Of a stretch of DNA of 11,136 nt, positions 7,968 through 11,136 are shown one piece after another (positions within the stretch are counted from its first letter, which is position 1; each line of letters starts with the position of its first letter). The position numbers and the translations under genes are program-made. The stretch is from Thiofilum sp039797965 (GTDB taxonomy: Bacteria; Pseudomonadota; Gammaproteobacteria; Thiotrichales; Thiotrichaceae), in NCBI GenBank assembly GCA_039797965.1, contig JBDKGX010000084.1:1-11136 (forward strand). The letters are read 5' to 3'. The notes below the pieces were generated by a model that searched no databases, was not told the origin of the DNA, and saw only the letters and a list, made by a program, of their open reading frames with translations.

Positions 7968-7991
7968 CAGCCCCTGCTCGGTGTGTACAAT
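7964..7991 (+). promoter_or_regulatory. Candidate sigma-70 promoter of folD
   Basis: GTGACA (7964-7969, five of six) and TACAAT (7986-7991, five of six) are separated by 16 bp. The -35 overlaps the ppsR stop codon. Transcription would start near 7998, about 24 bases before the folD ATG, so folD can be expressed independently of ppsA-ppsR. Confidence 0.5.
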
Positions 7992-8021
7992 TGCGTTTTT
8001 AAAATTGCGAAGAATCTGCCC

Positions 8022-8879
8022 ATGAGTGCTCAATTAATTGATGGCAAACACGTCGCCGCTCAAGTACGTGCTGAAGTACGTGAGAACATCCAACAACGCT
8101 TAGAACAAGGTAAACGTCGCCCCGGTTTAGCTGTCATCTTAATTGGTCATGATCCCGCCTCTCAGGTTTATGTTAACAACAAACGTAAGGCTTGTGAGGA
8201 AGTGGGAATTATGTCGCGCTCATATGATTTACCTGTTGATACGACTCATTTTGAGTTGGTAGAGCTGATTGATGAGCTTAATCATGATCCACTGATTGAC
8301 GGTATTTTAGTACAACTGCCTTTGCCTCAACATCTTGATGCTTCTTTAATTATTGAGCGTATTAGCCCTAATAAAGATGTGGATGGTTTTCATCCGACTA
8401 ATATCGGTAAGCTCACTTTACGTATTCCGGGTCTGCGCCCTTGTACGCCCTATGGTGTGATTAGATTATTAAGAAGTATTGGTGAAACCTTTAAAGGTCG
8501 TCATGCCGTCATTGTCGGCGCTTCTAATATTGTCGGGCGCCCTATGATGCTAGAGCTGATTTTAGCTGGTTCCACGGTCAGTATTTGCCACCGCTTTAGT
8601 GGGACTACAACTGAAGCGATAGTTCGTCAAGCTGATATTGTAATTGCTGCGGTAGGCAAACCAGGGTTAGTCAAAGGCGAATGGATTAAAGAAGGTGCAA
8701 CCGTTATCGACGTAGGCATTAATCGTTTGGACTCAGGCAAATTAGTGGGTGATGTTGAGTTTGATGAAGCTCAAAAACGAGCTGCTTGGATTACACCTGT
8801 TCCGGGTGGAGTGGGACCAATGACAGTCGCTATGCTAATGCAAAATACATTAGAGGCTTGTGGTAAGCACTCATTTTAA
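8022..8879 (+). CDS. folD: Bifunctional methylenetetrahydrofolate dehydrogenase/cyclohydrolase
   Basis: Interconverts 5,10-methylene-THF, 5,10-methenyl-THF and 10-formyl-THF with NADP, supplying one-carbon units for purines, thymidylate and formyl-Met-tRNA. The 285-residue product aligns throughout with E. coli FolD (288). Tyr50 and Lys54 of the catalytic YxxxK are in VYVNNKRKACEEVG, Asp121 is in NKDVDGFHP, the NADP-binding turn is GASNIVGRP (166-174), and the C-terminal signature is PVPGGVGPMT. The ATG at 8022 fits the conserved N-terminus; only a weak GAAGAA precedes it. A GTG at 7983 in the same frame would add 13 unconserved residues overlapping the predicted promoter. The gene is 54 bp behind ppsR and ends in a bidirectional terminator. 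It contains no AGTACT word. Confidence 0.97.
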   Translation: MSAQLIDGKHVAAQVRAEVRENIQQRLEQGKRRPGLAVILIGHDPASQVYVNNKRKACEEVGIMSRSYDLPVDTTHFELVELIDELNHDPLIDGILVQLPLPQHLDASLIIERISPNKDVDGFHPTNIGKLTLRIPGLRPCTPYGVIRLLRSIGETFKGRHAVIVGASNIVGRPMMLELILAGSTVSICHRFSGTTTEAIVRQADIVIAAVGKPGLVKGEWIKEGATVIDVGINRLDSGKLVGDVEFDEAQKRAAWITPVPGGVGPMTVAMLMQNTLEACGKHSF

Positions 8880-8900
8880 ATACTCAACGGGTTGACTCAT

Positions 8901-8931
8901 AAAAAAGGCGCTTGATTCAGCGCCTTTTTTT
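8901..8931. terminator. Bidirectional intrinsic terminator between folD and SH3-repeat gene
   Basis: AAAAAAGGCGCT (8901-8912) and AGCGCCTTTTTT (8919-8930) pair around a six-base loop. The GC-rich core is flanked by an A-run and a T-run, so it terminates folD from the left and the convergent gene (stop at 8954) from the right. Confidence 0.9.
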
Positions 8932-8953
8932 ATTTAACCGTTTTAGGGGCTAA

Positions 8954-9793
8954 TTACTTTTTTGCTTCAGCAGCGGCAGCTTCCACAGCTAAACGCTTTA
9001 GTAAATCAGCTGGCAATGCATTGCTTTGTTGTAAGCGACGCACTACAGAAGCCGGTAAGCAAACCAACTCTGGTTTAGCAGGTGCTAATAATGGGCCATT
9101 GCTGCAACGACGACGTTTTTCATCACCGATACGAGTTTGCTCTGGGTCTAGACGTAAATAGCTAGCATTTACCCAACCATTTTGACCCGCCCAACGTACA
9201 TTAGCCCACTCGTCAGAACCAACTTGAGCAATTTTGCCTAACTTAGTTACCCAAGTAGCATTATGTGGAATCTCAACCGCAATGGCTGTTTCACCTGATT
9301 CAACATACATCATTAGGCTTTGGCCTGCTTTTAAGCCTTGAACAGAATAAATAGGTACTGAGCGGAAAGGAGCACCTTTAGCAGCTTCTGGATAACCACA
9401 GCACATTTTGTCTTTTACAGCTGGGTTTTTCATACACTCACGACGAGTGCGAGCAATTTCAGTCGCTTCTGGATCAAACTTTAAACGGCTAGACACTACC
9501 CAACCTGTTTGATCATCCCAAGATACTTTTTCCCACAGTACATCGCCTACGAGTACTTGAGCATTACGGCGCACTACCCAACGACCATTATGGGGAATGT
9601 TGACGATAATGCCGCGACCAGGCTCGGAATATAAACGGAGTACTTTGCCCGGAGTCAGGCCTGATACTTGATAAATTTCAGAACTATCTGAAGGTAAAGT
9701 AAGGGGGGCAGCGGTGGCAGCACTGAGTGGCACTGCGGTCATAATAGCTGCTGCTAATAATGTGGGGAGCATAGATTTTAACATAGCTTTCAT
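8954..9793 (-). CDS. Secreted protein with two tandem SH3-like repeats
   Basis: No specific gene is recognised. The 279-residue product begins with a signal peptide: KAMLK, a hydrophobic core to about 23, then a probable cut after Ala28 in SAATA-APL. There is no lipobox. The rest is a duplication. Repeat 1 spans Tyr41-Cys120 and repeat 2 spans Tyr149-Cys230. They share the pattern Y-V-GL-G-L-Y-E-G, I-V-IPHN-W-V, then W-V-W-GWV-S-L-DPE and a basic stretch ending in Cys. This is the look of bacterial SH3 (SH3b) domains, which often bind cell wall. After each repeat comes a Cys-containing segment (Cys131-Cys132 and Cys245), so disulfides are plausible in the periplasm; five cysteines leave one unpaired. 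An Ala/Glu/Lys tail closes the protein. AGAGGA (9803-9808) is the ribosome site, nine bases before the ATG. Confidence 0.85.
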   Translation of the reverse strand: MKAMLKSMLPTLLAAAIMTAVPLSAATAAPLTLPSDSSEIYQVSGLTPGKVLRLYSEPGRGIIVNIPHNGRWVVRRNAQVLVGDVLWEKVSWDDQTGWVVSSRLKFDPEATEIARTRRECMKNPAVKDKMCCGYPEAAKGAPFRSVPIYSVQGLKAGQSLMMYVESGETAIAVEIPHNATWVTKLGKIAQVGSDEWANVRWAGQNGWVNASYLRLDPEQTRIGDEKRRRCSNGPLLAPAKPELVCLPASVVRRLQQSNALPADLLKRLAVEAAAAEAKK

Positions 9794-9932
9794 CTTTAAT
9801 TTTCCTCTGACAACGCAACCCCCATCCTGGAGATCACTACCTTAGTAAAGCATCAATAAAAGGAATGCTGGGTCATTCCATATAGAACGAGCCACAAACT
9901 TATCAAAGGCATACCTTCAATAACTGCTTCAT

Positions 9933-9960
9933 TCTATAGTGTATGATAATATTACAACAA
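9933..9960 (-). promoter_or_regulatory. Candidate promoter of the SH3-repeat gene
   Basis: On the minus strand TTGTTG (9960-9955) and TATAGA (9938-9933) are 16 bp apart. Matches to consensus are modest (three and four of six). The -35 lies inside the dyad at 9944-9978, which is a position suited to repression. Confidence 0.4.
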
Positions 9961-9978
9961 AGTGTTGTGGAATTATCA
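9944..9978. promoter_or_regulatory. Interrupted palindrome over the candidate promoter
   Basis: TGATAAT (9944-9950) is inverted as ATTATCA (9972-9978), and inside it CAACA (9955-9959) is inverted as TGTTG (9963-9967) around AAG. A further inverted pair AGTTGT/ACAACT lies at 9982-9987 and 9997-10002. The doubled dyad looks like an operator. It could alternatively be a hairpin in RNA behind queA. Confidence 0.45.
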
Positions 9979-10020
9979 TCAAGTTGTAAATAGGCAACAA
10001 CTAATTGACTGACAGAACGG

Positions 10021-11055
10021 TTAATTGTTCCCACGGTGTGTTAAAAACATCGCATCACCATAACTGAAAAAACGATAACGTTCTTTAACAGCATGTTGAT
10101 AGCTTTTGAAAATAGTAGCATATCCGGCAAAAGCTGATATCAATATTAGTAGAGTCGATTCAGGTAAGTGGAAATTAGTTACCATGGCATCTACCACATG
10201 AAATTGAAAACCAGACTTGATAAATAGTTGCGTATCCGCATAGAAAGGTTCAAGTACTCCTGAGCGGGCTGCACTCTCTAAACTACGTACTGACGTTGTT
10301 CCTACCGCAATGACTCGTTTACCACGCGCTTTACAAGCTCTGACGGCTTCACAAGTTTCGGGACTAACCTCTACATATTCAGCGTGCATAACATGCTCAT
10401 CTAAGTTACTTACCCGTACAGGTTGGAAAGTTCCTGCCCCTACATGCAGAGTAACTGATGCAAATTCAACACCTTTAACTTTTAACCGCTCAAGAATCTC
10501 CTCGTCAAAATGTAACCCAGCGGTTGGGGCTGCCACGGCTCCCGGACGTTCAGCAAATACGGTCTGATAACGCTCACGATCACTTATTTCGTCCGTGCGA
10601 GTAATATAAGGTGGCAAGGGCATATGACCGTATTGTTCAAGTGCCGTTAAGATGGGCAGCGTACCGAGTAGTTTAATTTGAAACAAATCATCCTGACGAC
10701 CTGTCACTTCTACATCTAGCACACCCTCTAAAAGCAGTCTCGTACCTGCTTTGGGCGATTTGCTAGCTTTAATATGAGCTAAAGCGGAGTACTCATCTAC
10801 TAGACGCTCGATGAGTACTTCAACCTTACCACCTGAGGCTTTTTGTCCATGCAAACGGGCAGGTATTACGCGGGTATTATTAAAAACCAGCAGGTCGCCA
10901 GCTTCTAATAGGTCTACAATGTCAGCAAACTGCTGATCGCGATACTCTCCCGTTTTGCCATCGACTACCAATAGGCGGCTGGCGGAGCGCTCAGGTAGAG
11001 GATAATGGGCAATAAGTTCAGGAGGTAATGTGTAATTAAAGTCACTTAGTTTCAT
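10021..11055 (-). CDS. queA: S-adenosylmethionine:tRNA ribosyltransferase-isomerase
   Basis: Transfers and rearranges the ribose of S-adenosylmethionine onto 7-aminomethyl-7-deazaguanine in tRNA, giving epoxyqueuosine on the queuosine pathway. The 344-residue product (356 in E. coli) shows the family blocks in order: DFNYTLPPELIAHYPLPERSASRLL, GDLLVFNNTRVIPARL, GHMPLPPYITR, RPGAVAAPTAGLHFDE, LHVGAGTFQPVR, GTTSVRSLESAA, MVTNFHLPESTLLILISAFAG and RYRFFSYGDAMF. The start matches the conserved MKLSDF. No Shine-Dalgarno is visible ahead of it; a TATTAT at 11069-11064 is too close to the ATG to give a normal leader. In E. coli tgt follows queA, but here a 227-bp gap and the SH3-repeat gene follow, so tgt must lie elsewhere. 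Three AGTACT words lie in the gene. Confidence 0.97.
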   Translation of the reverse strand: MKLSDFNYTLPPELIAHYPLPERSASRLLVVDGKTGEYRDQQFADIVDLLEAGDLLVFNNTRVIPARLHGQKASGGKVEVLIERLVDEYSALAHIKASKSPKAGTRLLLEGVLDVEVTGRQDDLFQIKLLGTLPILTALEQYGHMPLPPYITRTDEISDRERYQTVFAERPGAVAAPTAGLHFDEEILERLKVKGVEFASVTLHVGAGTFQPVRVSNLDEHVMHAEYVEVSPETCEAVRACKARGKRVIAVGTTSVRSLESAARSGVLEPFYADTQLFIKSGFQFHVVDAMVTNFHLPESTLLILISAFAGYATIFKSYQHAVKERYRFFSYGDAMFLTHRGNN

Positions 11056-11080
11056 AGATGCAGATAATACAAAAAAACTA

Positions 11081-11108
11081 TCGACAAAGCGCTAAAAAAC
11101 GTTACAAT
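11081..11108 (+). promoter_or_regulatory. Promoter of the right-edge stable RNA
   Basis: TCGACA (11081-11086, five of six) and TACAAT (11103-11108, five of six) are separated by 16 bp, pointing to the plus strand, away from queA. Transcription would start near 11115, just before the tRNA-like sequence. Confidence 0.65.
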
Positions 11109-11121
11109 GATGTCCCTCAAA

Positions 11122-11136
11122 GCCGGGATGGCGGAC
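11122..11136 (+). tRNA. Probable tRNA-Leu, first 15 bases only
   Basis: GCCGGGATGGCGGAC matches the acceptor 5' strand, the TG at positions 8-9 and the start of the D-stem of bacterial leucine tRNAs. A well-formed promoter ends about 14 bases upstream. As I recall, Pseudomonas also has a tRNA-Leu beside queA, which fits. The anticodon is outside the window, so the isoacceptor is unknown, and the identity rests on a short match. Confidence 0.55.

Larger units (their letters stand above)
9794..10020. promoter_or_regulatory. Upstream region of the SH3-repeat gene
   Basis: The 227-bp gap after the queA stop holds no gene. Read on the minus strand it contains a candidate promoter (9933-9960), then a leader of about 130 bases. 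Within the leader GGAATG and CATTCC (9862-9867 and 9874-9879) can form a small hairpin. Several GTTGT/ACAAC words lie at 9954-10002. No intrinsic terminator with a T-tract is visible behind queA. Confidence 0.5.
210..10819. repeat. Dispersed AGTACT / GAGTACTT word, 29 copies
   Basis: First bases of AGTACT by hand count: 210, 347, 363, 713, 989, 1259, 1787, 2475, 2634, 2889, 3020, 3346, 3397, 3417, 3433, 3447, 5270, 5475, 6078, 6354, 6742, 7051, 7101, 7126, 9552, 9639, 10253, 10788, 10814. About 3 are expected at this base composition. Twenty are GAGTACTT (11 on the plus strand) or AAGTACTC (9), where about 0.4 is expected. By region: dnaE 11, LysR-dnaE gap 5, ppsA 5, ppsA-ppsR gap 3, SH3-repeat gene 2, queA 3, and none in the LysR gene, ppsR, folD or the other gaps. 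Confidence 0.9.

Noticed and set aside
7983..8021. GTG start extending FolD by 13 residues
   Set aside because: The added residues are not part of the family N-terminus and the codon overlaps the candidate -10 box.
210..10819. AGTACT as the site of a local restriction-modification system
   Set aside because: No methyltransferase or nuclease gene is in the window, and restriction usually causes avoidance of a site, not enrichment. A solitary methyltransferase elsewhere remains possible.

Overview
The window is ordinary chromosomal DNA from a gammaproteobacterium. DnaE, PpsA, PpsR, FolD and QueA all read as close relatives of the Escherichia coli proteins, and base composition is moderate (roughly mid-40s % GC by eye). 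A Thiotrichales-like organism is my best guess, at low confidence. I see no insertion sequence, phage gene, CRISPR array or plasmid function.

Layout. On the minus strand, positions 1-3345 hold almost all of dnaE (replicative DNA polymerase III alpha subunit), cut at its C-terminus by the window edge. Upstream of it, also on the minus strand, is a LysR-type regulator (3462-4373 or 4376). Across a 294-bp divergent region the plus strand carries ppsA (PEP synthase, 4671-7046), ppsR (its regulatory kinase/pyrophosphorylase, 7137-7967) and folD (8022-8879). A bidirectional terminator separates folD from a convergent minus-strand gene for a secreted protein with two SH3-like repeats (8954-9793). 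Beyond it lies queA (10021-11055, minus). A plus-strand promoter and what looks like the first 15 bases of a tRNA-Leu sit at the right edge.

How the genes work together. ppsA and ppsR form a functional pair: PpsA makes PEP from pyruvate and ATP, and PpsR switches PpsA off and on through a threonine next to the catalytic histidine. The divergent LysR gene is the natural candidate regulator of ppsA. The divergent region holds two dyads sharing an AAACATTSAA half-site, and a complete intrinsic terminator 124 bases before the ppsA start codon, which implies an attenuated leader or a short RNA. folD, dnaE, queA and the tRNA are housekeeping genes without an obvious link to that pair.

The most unusual feature cuts across the genes. 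The palindrome AGTACT occurs 29 times by hand count, where about 3 are expected, and 20 of the 29 are the octamer GAGTACTT or its complement. It lies inside conserved genes in all three reading frames and also in tight intergenic clusters: five copies in 107 bp between the LysR gene and dnaE, and three in 81 bp between ppsA and ppsR. There the copies form inverted pairs able to fold into hairpins. This resembles the DNA uptake sequences of competent bacteria or the HIP1 word of cyanobacteria.
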